Below are positions 14,508-23,527 of a stretch of 41,525 nucleotides of DNA, piece after piece (the first letter of the stretch is position 1; each line of letters begins with the position of its first letter). This DNA comes from Chitinophagaceae bacterium (lineage in GTDB: Bacteria; Bacteroidota; Bacteroidia; Chitinophagales; Chitinophagaceae), in assembly GCA_025449645.1 (NCBI GenBank), contig JANWIY010000058.1, forward strand, positions 1-41,525, written 5' to 3'. Below the pieces are notes generated by a model that ran no database searches, was not told the DNA's origin, and was given only the letters and a program-made list of their open reading frames with translations. A program made the position numbers and the translations under genes.

Positions 14508-17171
14508 ATGTATATCCCCACGGCCACTTACAGGATCCAACTTTCTCATAGTTTTGGTTTCTCTCAATTGTCCGATATTCTTCCCTACCTGTATGAACTC
14601 GGCATTTCCACCATTTACGCATCTCCGGTTACAAGGGCCATTCCAGGAAGTGAGCATGGTTATGATGTAACCAATCCGCTGGAAATTAACCCGGAGATCG
14701 GAACACCTGATGCGTGGGAAACAATGACTTCTTTTCTCAGGGATCATAACATGGGATGGTTGCAGGATATTGTTCCCAATCATATGGCCTATGCAGTTGA
14801 TAACCCCTGGATTTATGATGTGCTGGAAAGAGGAAGGCACTCGGACTTCTATTCTTTTTTTGACATTATTCCCCAATTGGCTCCGCCCTCAGCCATAAAT
14901 CGTCCGGCACCAAATCAAATCATGCTTCCTTTTCTTGAAAAGGAATTAAGTGATTGTTTGAATGAAGGGGATATTCAATTGGGTTTTGGAGAAGATGGAT
15001 TTTTCTTGCGGCATAAAACCCAGGTTTACCCGGTGGCCATCAGCACATATAATTGGATCTGCGCGGTGATCCCTGAACTTTACCTGCCGCTGCTGGCCTG
15101 GGCAGATAAAACGGGATCCTTTTCCATGTTGCCCTGGCAGAGATGGATTTATTTTAGAAAAAAAACGTTTAATGAAATATGGAATAACCCAAGGCTGAGG
15201 GGCATGGTAGGAAGCTATTGCAAGTACATTAACCAGGATCCGCACCTGCTGGAGGAGCTCTTATCATTTCAGCATTTTGAGTTGTGCAGTTTGAACAAGA
15301 GTTTTTCAAAAATGAATTACCGGCGTTTTTTTGCGGTAAACAGTCTCATTTGCCTGCGCATGGAAGACGAAAACGTATTTAACAACTGGCACCCTTTATT
15401 ATTTTCCTTGTACAATCAGGGCCTGATCCAGGGTTTCCGTGTGGATCATATAGACGGACTTTTTGATCCGGCACTGTACCTGAGGAGACTTCGGGCCATC
15501 GTTGGTGCCGAAGCCTATATCATCACAGAAAAAATTCTGCAGGAAAACGAAGAGACAATTCCATCCTGGCCCGTACAGGGGACCACCGGCTATGATTTCC
15601 TTTCTTGCGTTAACCAATTGCTTACTGAGCATTCAGGCAAACAGAAACTGCTGGATTATTTCAGGAAACAAATCAGTGATGAGGCTTACGACAGTCTGGT
15701 GTTCGATAAAAAATGGGGATTCCTCAATAGTCATCTGAAGGGCGAATTAAATAACCTGATGCGATGGTTAAGTCCGTTGATTTCAGAGAAAGAAACGATT
15801 CTTTCGCCGGAGCAAATTAAAGAGGGCCTGGCTGTCCTCATGGCTTCCTTTCCCATTTACCGGATTTATCCTGATCAATTACCCTTATCAGAAACAGACC
15901 AGCACTGGGTGGACAAGGCTTTTGCAAAAGCAGCCGTTAATGCACCTGCATCCGGTGAAACGCTCCATTGGCTGCGCCCGCTTTTCAAAACAAATCCGGA
16001 AGATAAATTCGCAAAAGAAGTTTTGTATTTTTTGCGAAGGTTCGCCCAGTACACGGCCCCGCTGGCCGCAAAGGGAACAGAGGATACGGCTTTCTATAAT
16101 TATAATGTTCTGATCGGTCACAATGAAGTTGGGGATTCGCCTGCGCACAGTATCATCAATGCCGGGGAGTTCCATGAACTTATGAAAGAGCGGCAGCAAA
16201 AGGCCGCACTCAGCCTGAATGCCACTTCCACACATGATACCAAAAGAGGAGAGGACAACCGTTTACGGATAAATCTGATAAGTCTCTTTGCGGATGAATG
16301 GATTCGCCTGACCGAAGAGTGGAAATTACTCAACGGATTATTCATCAGTGTTAATGACAACAAGCGCGCTCCCTCAGCGAATGATGAATACCTGATTTAT
16401 CAGGCCCTGGCGGGCGCCATTCCCGAAGACCGGCGCATCAGTATGAGCTTCCGGAAAAGGTTCGCTGCATACCTTACCAAGGCCCTTCGGGAAGAAAAAC
16501 AGGATACCAGCTGGGAAGCTCCAAATGAAATTTATGAAAAGGCCTGTCATCATTTTGTAAGCCAAATCCTATCGCCGGCTCACAATTTTTTATCTTCTTT
16601 CCTGCCGTTAGTAAACCTCATCATTTCAAGGGAAAGGATTTTTTCACTAACTCAGACCCTGCTCAAACTTACCGCTCCGGGTATTCCCGATATATACCAG
16701 GGATCCGGACTGTGGGATCTCTCGCTCGTGGATCCTGACAATCGTTTAACCGTCGATTTTGAATTCAGAAAGAAAATGATGGATGCAATCGTTTCGAAAG
16801 AAAAAGAAGGTAGTGTTTTGGCCTTTGTACGGGAGCAGGAGGAAGCAGGAGCCAGTAAATTATTTCTTATCCGCAAGATCCTGCATTTTCGCAGGGACCA
16901 TCCTGAAATCTTCAATACGGGTGAATATATTCCTGTAGTCGGTACGGTAGTGCATATCGGATACATACGGGCCTGTCATGACCTGCGTTTATTGATCCTG
17001 GCACCATTGCCCTCAACTACAGAAGAACATCTTATATCCGGGGTTTCAGGTATACAAGGCCGTTGGGAAAACCTGCTGACTGGTGAGGAACTGGAACTTG
17101 CGGACTCAATCGATACCGGTTTAATATTTAAATCGTTTCCTGTCGCAGCTCTGGTCTCACAAAATCCTTAA
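14508..17171 (+). CDS. treY: Malto-oligosyltrehalose synthase (TreY)
   Basis: This 887-aa GH13 enzyme isomerises the reducing-end alpha-1,4 linkage of maltodextrins to alpha,alpha-1,1. The start is diagnostic: TYRIQLSHSFGFSQL then ASPVTRAIPGSEHGYDV. Catalytic residues are D313 in GFRVDHIDGLFDP and E341 in ITEKIL; the later STHDTKRGEDNR and IYQGSGLWDLSLVDPDNR segments are typical of TreY. Length is a little above the usual 700-850. It sits 3 bp after treZ and 21 bp before the mechanosensitive channel, so the trio is almost certainly one transcript, converting stored glucan to trehalose under stress. Confidence 0.95.
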   Translation: MYIPTATYRIQLSHSFGFSQLSDILPYLYELGISTIYASPVTRAIPGSEHGYDVTNPLEINPEIGTPDAWETMTSFLRDHNMGWLQDIVPNHMAYAVDNPWIYDVLERGRHSDFYSFFDIIPQLAPPSAINRPAPNQIMLPFLEKELSDCLNEGDIQLGFGEDGFFLRHKTQVYPVAISTYNWICAVIPELYLPLLAWADKTGSFSMLPWQRWIYFRKKTFNEIWNNPRLRGMVGSYCKYINQDPHLLEELLSFQHFELCSLNKSFSKMNYRRFFAVNSLICLRMEDENVFNNWHPLLFSLYNQGLIQGFRVDHIDGLFDPALYLRRLRAIVGAEAYIITEKILQENEETIPSWPVQGTTGYDFLSCVNQLLTEHSGKQKLLDYFRKQISDEAYDSLVFDKKWGFLNSHLKGELNNLMRWLSPLISEKETILSPEQIKEGLAVLMASFPIYRIYPDQLPLSETDQHWVDKAFAKAAVNAPASGETLHWLRPLFKTNPEDKFAKEVLYFLRRFAQYTAPLAAKGTEDTAFYNYNVLIGHNEVGDSPAHSIINAGEFHELMKERQQKAALSLNATSTHDTKRGEDNRLRINLISLFADEWIRLTEEWKLLNGLFISVNDNKRAPSANDEYLIYQALAGAIPEDRRISMSFRKRFAAYLTKALREEKQDTSWEAPNEIYEKACHHFVSQILSPAHNFLSSFLPLVNLIISRERIFSLTQTLLKLTAPGIPDIYQGSGLWDLSLVDPDNRLTVDFEFRKKMMDAIVSKEKEGSVLAFVREQEEAGASKLFLIRKILHFRRDHPEIFNTGEYIPVVGTVVHIGYIRACHDLRLLILAPLPSTTEEHLISGVSGIQGRWENLLTGEELELADSIDTGLIFKSFPVAALVSQNP

Positions 17172-17192
17172 ATTGCCTTAACGATTGAAAGT

Positions 17193-18251
17193 ATGATTAA
17201 GCATCTGCAGGATTTCTTTTTGCAAATTCCGGATTTTTTCTGGAACCTGGTCCTTTGTGTGCTTGCTATCGGGATCGGATTACTAACACGGGTGATTATT
17301 CATTTTATTCTTCTAAACCAGACGAAATCGGACCAGGGATTTTCTTTCTGGCATTCGATTCCCAGGAGGATGAACCGGCCACTTACTTATTTTCTTCCTT
17401 TTCTAACCCTTTACCTGATGCTTCCGCTGATACGCACAGGCCACGAGTTCTATCTTGACCTTCACAAATTCGCGGATATCGTGCTCATGATCACTTTTGC
17501 TTTTTTAGTGATGGGTCTGATGAATATTTTTGAAGATTACGTTTATTATACTTATGATATCAGAAAAAGCGACAACCTGCGTGAGCGAAAGATCCGCACA
17601 CAACTACAATTCATCCGCAGGCTGTCTACCGTAGTGATTGTAATTGTTACCCTCTGCTTTATTCTCATGAGCTTTGACAGGCTTCGAAAAATCGGAACAG
17701 GCTTGCTCACGGGTGTAGGTGTTGGTGGTATCATTATTGGCTTTGCTGCACAAAAATCCTTATCCAGTTTCCTGGCCGGATTTCAAATCGCATTTACGCA
17801 GCCTATCCGCATCGACGACGTGTTGATCGTGGAAGGAGAGTGGGGAAGGGTGGAAGAAATCACATTTACGTATGTGGTGCTGAAGCTCTGGGATCTTCGC
17901 AATCTGATCATTCCACTCAATTATTTTATTGAAAAGCCATTTCAAAACTGGACGCGAACAGGGGCCAGCCTGATCGGCACCGTTTATATTTACCTGGACT
18001 ATTCAGTTCCGGTGGATTCTCTGCGCGGCGAACTCACGCGTTTACTTGCACTAACGCCCCTTTGGAATAAAGAAACTAAAATTATCCAGGTTACGGATCT
18101 TTCCGACAAGACCATTCAGGTGCGCGCTCTTGTCAGCGCGAATAATTCTTCAGACGCTTTTGATCTCCGCTGTTTTGTCCGCGAAGGACTTATGAATTTC
18201 GTAAAAAATAATTATCCCGATGCTCTTCCGGCACTCAGGGTGAAGAGTTGA
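17193..18251 (+). CDS. MscS-family mechanosensitive ion channel
   Basis: This 352-aa inner-membrane channel has about five predicted membrane helices (near residues 15-38, 60-80, 92-115, 140-160, 165-195). The pore-lining helix and following MscS beta domain are recognisable from GVGVGGIIIGFAAQKSLSSF, then FTQPIRIDDVL, then WGRVEEITFTYVVLKLWD and the NYFIEKPFQNW motif. It opens under membrane tension to release solutes during hypo-osmotic shock. Following treZ-treY by 21 bp, it pairs solute synthesis with emergency release. The last codons are formed by the start of the GTTGATG repeat at 18247-18267, so the stop codon is itself inside a repeat unit. Confidence 0.93.
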   Translation: MIKHLQDFFLQIPDFFWNLVLCVLAIGIGLLTRVIIHFILLNQTKSDQGFSFWHSIPRRMNRPLTYFLPFLTLYLMLPLIRTGHEFYLDLHKFADIVLMITFAFLVMGLMNIFEDYVYYTYDIRKSDNLRERKIRTQLQFIRRLSTVVIVIVTLCFILMSFDRLRKIGTGLLTGVGVGGIIIGFAAQKSLSSFLAGFQIAFTQPIRIDDVLIVEGEWGRVEEITFTYVVLKLWDLRNLIIPLNYFIEKPFQNWTRTGASLIGTVYIYLDYSVPVDSLRGELTRLLALTPLWNKETKIIQVTDLSDKTIQVRALVSANNSSDAFDLRCFVREGLMNFVKNNYPDALPALRVKS

Positions 18252-18267
18252 TGGTTGATGGTTGATG
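18247..18267 (+). repeat. Heptamer tandem repeat (GTTGATG x3)
   Basis: Three exact copies of GTTGATG begin inside the last two codons of the mscS-family gene. The reverse-complement copies at 18384-18411 can pair with these, giving a large stem of about 21 bp around a promoter-bearing loop of about 115 nt. Confidence 0.85.
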
Positions 18268-18318
18268 GATATCAGGTGATACTGGACGACTAAAGGCATT
18301 TTCCACTTCTACAACCTT

Positions 18319-18326
18319 TATCTTTG
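18319..18326 (+). promoter_or_regulatory. Bacteroidota -7 promoter box (TATCTTTG) for the lipid/pigment operon
   Basis: TATCTTTG matches the TAnnTTTG -7 consensus exactly and lies in the only sizeable gap before the 16-gene block. The expected start of transcription is near 18333, giving a leader of about 100 nt that includes the CATCAAC repeats. No clear -33 TTG is visible. Confidence 0.5.
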
Positions 18327-18383
18327 TTTGGCTTTATGTTACCGTCAGGTTGTAACTCTTCTTACGCTGACACACTTAAAGTC

Positions 18384-18411
18384 CATCAACCATCAACTAT
18401 CAACCATCAAC
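18384..18411 (+). repeat. Heptamer tandem repeat (CATCAAC x4, one variant)
   Basis: Four units read CATCAAC, CATCAAC, TATCAAC, CATCAAC. They are the reverse complement of the GTTGATG units at 18247-18267 and also of the copy at 30968-30981. They fall in the untranslated leader of the glycosyltransferase gene. Confidence 0.85.
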
Positions 18412-18435
18412 TCCAATTTAGTCTTCACATCAATC

Positions 18436-19632
18436 ATGAACCTTGCAAACACATTACAGGATCAATTTGATGAGCTGAAGGTCTGTGTTCTGGTGCCTAC
18501 CTATAATAATTCGGCAACCCTTGCCGGATTGTTGATGGATATCAATTTTTTCACCCGTAATATCCTCGTTGTAAATGATGGCTCAACAGATGAAACAAAA
18601 GAGATCCTCAATGGATTTCGGGAAATAGAGACTATCAGCTATCTGCCAAACCGGGGAAAAGGTTATGCCCTTCGACGGGGATTTAGCAAATCAGCGGAGC
18701 TTGGTTACGAATATGTGATTTCAATTGATTCTGACGGACAACATTTTGCCAAGGATTTGCCGCAATTTTTGACTGCATTAAGGGAAAGTCCAGGTTCCCT
18801 GATCATCGGTGCACGGAATATGGATCAATCGGCTATTCCTTCAAAGAGTAGTTTTGGAAACCGGTTTTCGAATTTCTGGTTTGAAGTGGAAACGGGTATT
18901 CGGCTTCCCGATACACAGTCCGGCTATCGGTTGTATCCCATTTTTCGATTCCGGGAAATGCATTTCTTTACCCCAAAATATGAATTTGAGATCGAGGTGA
19001 TTGTTCGGGCAGCCTGGAAAGATATTCCGGTTATTGCAGTGCCGGTTTCGGTATATTATCCGCCCGTCGGGAAACGCGTTACCCATTTTCGTCCATTTAT
19101 GGACTTTACTCGTATCAGCATTTTAAATACCGTATTGGTTCTGATCAGTTTTCTCTTTATCAAGCCGCGGAATCTTATCCGGAAATTTTTTTACCAAAAA
19201 AAGTGGAAGGAATCCTTTATTCAGGAGCTGTTGCATCCGCATCAAAGTGATACCAGGAAATCGGTGTCAGCTGCTTTTGGCATCTTTATGGGTATTTTTC
19301 CGATATGGGGTTTTCAGCTTATTGCAGCTATCCTGCTGGCTGTTGTTCTCCGGCTAAACAAGGTACTTGTTATCCTTTTCGCTAACATCAGTATTCCGCC
19401 GGCAATTCCCCTGATCATTTATTGCAGCTATAAAGCGGGCTCCTGTTGGATGCCTGGCTCAGGAAAAGACATTAGTTTCAGTAAAACATTAAGTTTATCC
19501 GCCATCCGGTATAATTTTAAGCAATATCTGCTGGGAAGTATTACACTTGCTCTTGCTGCCGGTCTGGTGACAGGTTTGATCACTTTCATGCTGTTAAGGC
19601 TATTTAAGAAGAAAACGAGGGCCGCTCCGTAG
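18436..19632 (+). CDS. Glycosyltransferase family 2 fused to DUF2062
   Basis: This 398-aa protein has an N-terminal GT-A domain (about residues 15-235) with CVLVPTYNNSATLAGLL, VNDGSTDETKEIL and the nucleotide-sugar/metal motif IDSDGQH. It is followed by a C-terminal DUF2062 membrane domain (about 255-398; AFGIFMGIFPIWGFQL). I place the start at ATG 18436. The frame is open back to TTG 18328, but that extension would translate the CATCAAC repeats. GT2-DUF2062 fusions are regular members of Bacteroidota flexirubin-type loci and probably glycosylate a lipid carrier or the product at the membrane. The next gene starts 4 bp later, making this the first gene of the long block. The acceptor is unknown. 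Confidence 0.88.
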   Translation: MNLANTLQDQFDELKVCVLVPTYNNSATLAGLLMDINFFTRNILVVNDGSTDETKEILNGFREIETISYLPNRGKGYALRRGFSKSAELGYEYVISIDSDGQHFAKDLPQFLTALRESPGSLIIGARNMDQSAIPSKSSFGNRFSNFWFEVETGIRLPDTQSGYRLYPIFRFREMHFFTPKYEFEIEVIVRAAWKDIPVIAVPVSVYYPPVGKRVTHFRPFMDFTRISILNTVLVLISFLFIKPRNLIRKFFYQKKWKESFIQELLHPHQSDTRKSVSAAFGIFMGIFPIWGFQLIAAILLAVVLRLNKVLVILFANISIPPAIPLIIYCSYKAGSCWMPGSGKDISFSKTLSLSAIRYNFKQYLLGSITLALAAGLVTGLITFMLLRLFKKKTRAAP

Positions 19633-19636
19633 AAAT

Positions 19637-22600
19637 ATGGCAAAACCTTTCCTACATATCTATAATTATTTCGCGAAACACCGGATCATTTTTTTTACGG
19701 TGTTCATCGGCCTGTTTTTGATAACGGGGTATTTCGCCGCGAAAATCCATCCCGAAGAAGATATTTCAAAAATACTGCCGAAGGACAGGCAGACGGAAAA
19801 GTTGAATGATCTTATTCAGAATGCCCAGTTCGCCGACAGGTTGGTCCTGATGATTTCGATGAATGACAGCACTAAATCCTCGCCGGGAACCCTGGTAAAC
19901 TTCTCAGATTCGTTAACCCGCAGCCTGCTCGCCCGTTATCCGGGCTATGTCAGGGAAGTAAATGATCGGGTCAACGACAGCATGGTGCCTCAACTCATGC
20001 TCATCATGCAGGATCATTTGCCCGCATTCCTGGATTCCGCTGATTATGCACCGATCGACAGCCTCCTGACACCGCAACAATTAAGCCGCACCCTGGCTTC
20101 CGACCTTCACACGCTTAGCTCACCAGCCGGCATGGTTCTGAAAAGTTTTATCAGCAAGGATCCTGTAGGCATGAGTCAGCTCGCCTTTAAAAAGATCAGG
20201 CGGCTACAGTATGATGAGAATTTTGATTTATACGAGGGGCATATCATAACAGGGAATAGCCGTTATCTGCTCTCATTTATTTCGCCCGCATTTCCGGCTG
20301 ACAATACTGGCAAGAATGAAATCCTGCTTCAGGGTATGGACAGCATCATACAGGATTTGCAGGAACATTATTTTCCGGGCGTGAATGCGGCGTATTTTGG
20401 TTCCGTAGCCGTCTCGGAAGGGAATGCTAGACAACTCAGGAAGGATTCCTTTCTTACTCTTGGGATCACCCTGGTTTTCTTATTCATTTTTATTGGCTGG
20501 TATTTCAAAAAGAAAAGGGCTCCTTGTATAATTATGCTGCCCGTTCTGCTGGGTGCTATGTTTTCCCTTGCCTTAATTTATCTTATCAAAGGAACGATTT
20601 CCGTCATTGCACTGGCAGCCGGATCCATCGTGCTCGGAGTCGCGATAAATTATTCCCTTCACGTTTATAATCATTTTCGCCACCGTCGAGATATGCGTGC
20701 AGTGATTGAAGACCTGGCTTTCCCCCTGACTATCGGAAGTCTCACTACGATTGGCGGATTTTTAGGCCTTCAATTTGTGAAATCAGAAATGCTGAAAGAC
20801 CTGGGATTGTTCGCTGCCTTCAGCCTGGCGGGTGCTGCACTCAGCTCTCTGATCTTTCTTCCGCAACTGATCACAGATTCAGGAGTAGCGGCGGGCGGCA
20901 AAAAAGAGACGGAAAGAAGTTCCTGGATACTCCGGTTTTCAAATTACCATCCGGAAAAAAATAAGTTCGTCATTGCTGCTATTTTCCTGCTGACCGTCCT
21001 GTTTGCTTTTACGATGAACAACGTGGGCTTCGACCAGGACATGATGCATATGAATTTCATGCCCGAAAAGCTGAAAAAATCAGAAGCAACACTCAACAGG
21101 ATCAATGAATATAGTATGCGTTCGGTTTACCTGGTAACAGATGGAAGAAACCTTGAAGAGGCATTGAAAAAACAGGAAATGCTAAACAACAGCATTTCGA
21201 AACTGCATGAGCAGAATATCATCAGGAGATACTCAGCGGCCTTCGATTTACTGATATCAGATTCCCTTCAAAGATCCAGGATCCGCCGCTGGAACCAGTA
21301 TTGGACAGAAGAAAAAAAATCCAAACTGTTACAAAACCTGCAGCAAGCCGGGGATTCCCTGGGTTTCAGTTCGACTGCATTTCGGGAATTCTCTCTTTTG
21401 CTCCGCAAAATTTTTCTTCCATTGAATGGGGAAGAAGAAAATACCATAAAAAAAGCAGTTGCCGGCGATTATATCATGACTAAAAAAGGGTTGACCTCCC
21501 TGGTTACGCTCTTCAGGGTGGCTCCAGCTGATAAGCCACTCATTTATAAAACTTTTTCCAATGACCCGCAAGTCACTGTCATTGACAGGGAATACCTGAC
21601 TGCGAAACTTGTCAATATTGTCAGCTCCGACTTTGGTCAGATCGGCTGGATGACCTCTATTATGGTCTTTCTGGTGCTGTTGCTTACCTATGGAAGGATA
21701 GAACTTACGCTGGTTTCCTTTATTCCCATGATTATTGCTTTTGTTTGGATACTGGGGATCATGGGCATTGCCGGTCTCCAGTTCAATATTGTAAACATTA
21801 TTTTATCTGCCCTGATCTTCGGCCTGGGAGACGATTACAGCCTGTTTATTATGGATGGATTACTGCAGGAATACAGGACGGGCAAAAGAAATCTTTCTTC
21901 ATATAAGTCTTCGATCGTTTTATCTGCCATCACAACACTGGCTGGATTAGGCGTTTTGATATTCGCCCGGCATCCCGCGCTCAGGTCCATAGCCCTGGTT
22001 TCCATTACCGGCATTCTCAGCGTAGTCATCATAGCACAGGTACTCATTCCATTCATGTTTCATTTCCTTATCACAAACCGGGTAAGGAAAAAACGGTTCC
22101 CCTGGACGGCAGCAGGCCTTGTCAAATCAATTTTCTCCTTGAGCTATTTTGCATTGGGCAGCCTGATAGTTACGGGTTGCGGACTGGTCCTCGTGAAATG
22201 GAACCCATTCAATAAGGGAGAAAATAAGAACGGAACAGGGAAAAGAATATATCACCGGATACTTTCTGCATACACCTGGTCGGTCATTTATATCATGGGA
22301 AACGTAAAAAAGAAAATAATCAATCCGGAGCGCGAAGGACTTTCAAAGCCTTGCATCATGATTGCAAATCACCAGTCATTCCTGGATATACTGATCATGA
22401 CGATGCTTTTTCCAAATGTGGTGCTGTTGACCAATGAATGGGTATGGAATTCACCCCTGTTTGGTAAATTAGTAAGAATGGCTGGATATTACCGGGTGGC
22501 AGACGGAATAGAAAATGGGATCGGACGGCTTGCTGAAAAGGTGAGATCAGGTTATTCCATTGTCGTTTTTCCGGAAGGAACCCGCACTCCGGATGCCCAG

Positions 22601-23527
22601 ATTAAAAGATTTCACAAGGGTGCATTTTTTCTTGCTGAAAAATTGCAACTGGATATCCTGCCGGTGCTCATCCACGGCACAGCATATACAATGTCCAAAG
22701 GAGATTTCCTGCTGAAAGACGGAAGGATTACCATAAAATATCTTCCAAGAATATCGCCGGAAGACAATTCCTTTGGTGAAACCTATACCGACCGGTCAAA
22801 ATCCATAGCAAAATATTTTCGTGGAAAGTATGCGACCCTGAGAGCCTGTGAAGAGCAGCCGGCATATTTCAGGGAACAACTCATTTATAATTATCTCTAT
22901 AAAGGTCCGGTACTGGAATGGTATCTGAAGATCAAAACGCGGATGGAAAAAAATTACCAGTTGTTTCATGAGCTGTTGCCCCAAAAAGGTCGTATACTGG
23001 ATCTCGGATGCGGCTATGGTTTTATGAGCTGGCTGCTTCATTTCGCGGGCCCGGAAAGAGATATCACAGGATTTGATTATGATGAAGAAAAAATCGATGT
23101 AGCGAATCATTGTTTCAGTCTTGATGAGAGGATCCGTTTCATTGAAGCTGATATTTCCCGGGTCCGCCTGGAATCCTCGGAAGGCATTATACTGGCCGAT
23201 TCGCTGCACTACCTGGAACCGGAAAAGCAGGTCATGCTGCTGGAGCAATGTATGGATAAGCTCAAGCCCGGCGGTGTGATGGTGATCAGGGATGGCGACC
23301 GGGACATGAAGGAAAGGCATAAAGGGACCAGGCGTTCGGAGTTTTTTTCCACTCGTTTCTTTGGATTCAATAAAATGGTTCATAAGAAACTATTTTTCCT
23401 GTCTGGCAATACCATCCGGGAAATGGCAGCACACAAAAACATGGCCTGCCGGACCATCGATCCTTCGAAATACACTTCAAACCTCATTTTCGTGATAACC
23501 CATTCTGCTTACGATGAAAAAGTTTGA
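19637..23527 (+). CDS. Trifunctional MMPL transporter / lysophospholipid acyltransferase / SAM methyltransferase
   Basis: This 1296-aa fusion has three parts. The N-terminal RND/MMPL exporter (about 1-850) has two sets of membrane helices (near 12-32, 275-400, 665-815) and GVAINYSLHVYNHFRHR / GLGDDYSLFIMDG signatures. The PlsC-like acyltransferase (about 880-1085) has the HX4D motif at H912 (NHQSFLDI) and FPEGTR at 978-983. The class I methyltransferase (about 1095-1296) has ILDLGCGYG at 1120-1128. The architecture is a known hallmark of Bacteroidota aryl-polyene/flexirubin loci. It probably acylates and methylates a lipid and moves it across the inner membrane. It overlaps the next gene by 14 bp. 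Which substrate each part handles is inference. Confidence 0.9.
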   Translation: MAKPFLHIYNYFAKHRIIFFTVFIGLFLITGYFAAKIHPEEDISKILPKDRQTEKLNDLIQNAQFADRLVLMISMNDSTKSSPGTLVNFSDSLTRSLLARYPGYVREVNDRVNDSMVPQLMLIMQDHLPAFLDSADYAPIDSLLTPQQLSRTLASDLHTLSSPAGMVLKSFISKDPVGMSQLAFKKIRRLQYDENFDLYEGHIITGNSRYLLSFISPAFPADNTGKNEILLQGMDSIIQDLQEHYFPGVNAAYFGSVAVSEGNARQLRKDSFLTLGITLVFLFIFIGWYFKKKRAPCIIMLPVLLGAMFSLALIYLIKGTISVIALAAGSIVLGVAINYSLHVYNHFRHRRDMRAVIEDLAFPLTIGSLTTIGGFLGLQFVKSEMLKDLGLFAAFSLAGAALSSLIFLPQLITDSGVAAGGKKETERSSWILRFSNYHPEKNKFVIAAIFLLTVLFAFTMNNVGFDQDMMHMNFMPEKLKKSEATLNRINEYSMRSVYLVTDGRNLEEALKKQEMLNNSISKLHEQNIIRRYSAAFDLLISDSLQRSRIRRWNQYWTEEKKSKLLQNLQQAGDSLGFSSTAFREFSLLLRKIFLPLNGEEENTIKKAVAGDYIMTKKGLTSLVTLFRVAPADKPLIYKTFSNDPQVTVIDREYLTAKLVNIVSSDFGQIGWMTSIMVFLVLLLTYGRIELTLVSFIPMIIAFVWILGIMGIAGLQFNIVNIILSALIFGLGDDYSLFIMDGLLQEYRTGKRNLSSYKSSIVLSAITTLAGLGVLIFARHPALRSIALVSITGILSVVIIAQVLIPFMFHFLITNRVRKKRFPWTAAGLVKSIFSLSYFALGSLIVTGCGLVLVKWNPFNKGENKNGTGKRIYHRILSAYTWSVIYIMGNVKKKIINPEREGLSKPCIMIANHQSFLDILIMTMLFPNVVLLTNEWVWNSPLFGKLVRMAGYYRVADGIENGIGRLAEKVRSGYSIVVFPEGTRTPDAQIKRFHKGAFFLAEKLQLDILPVLIHGTAYTMSKGDFLLKDGRITIKYLPRISPEDNSFGETYTDRSKSIAKYFRGKYATLRACEEQPAYFREQLIYNYLYKGPVLEWYLKIKTRMEKNYQLFHELLPQKGRILDLGCGYGFMSWLLHFAGPERDITGFDYDEEKIDVANHCFSLDERIRFIEADISRVRLESSEGIILADSLHYLEPEKQVMLLEQCMDKLKPGGVMVIRDGDRDMKERHKGTRRSEFFSTRFFGFNKMVHKKLFFLSGNTIREMAAHKNMACRTIDPSKYTSNLIFVITHSAYDEKV

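Noticed and set aside
18247-18411. Possible CRISPR-like array
   Set aside because: Units are 7 bp without spacers and in opposite orientations; these are heptamer microsatellites.
18328-18435. N-terminal extension of the glycosyltransferase from TTG 18328
   Set aside because: It would translate the CATCAAC repeats and overlaps the expected transcription start; ATG 18436 gives a normal GT2 start.
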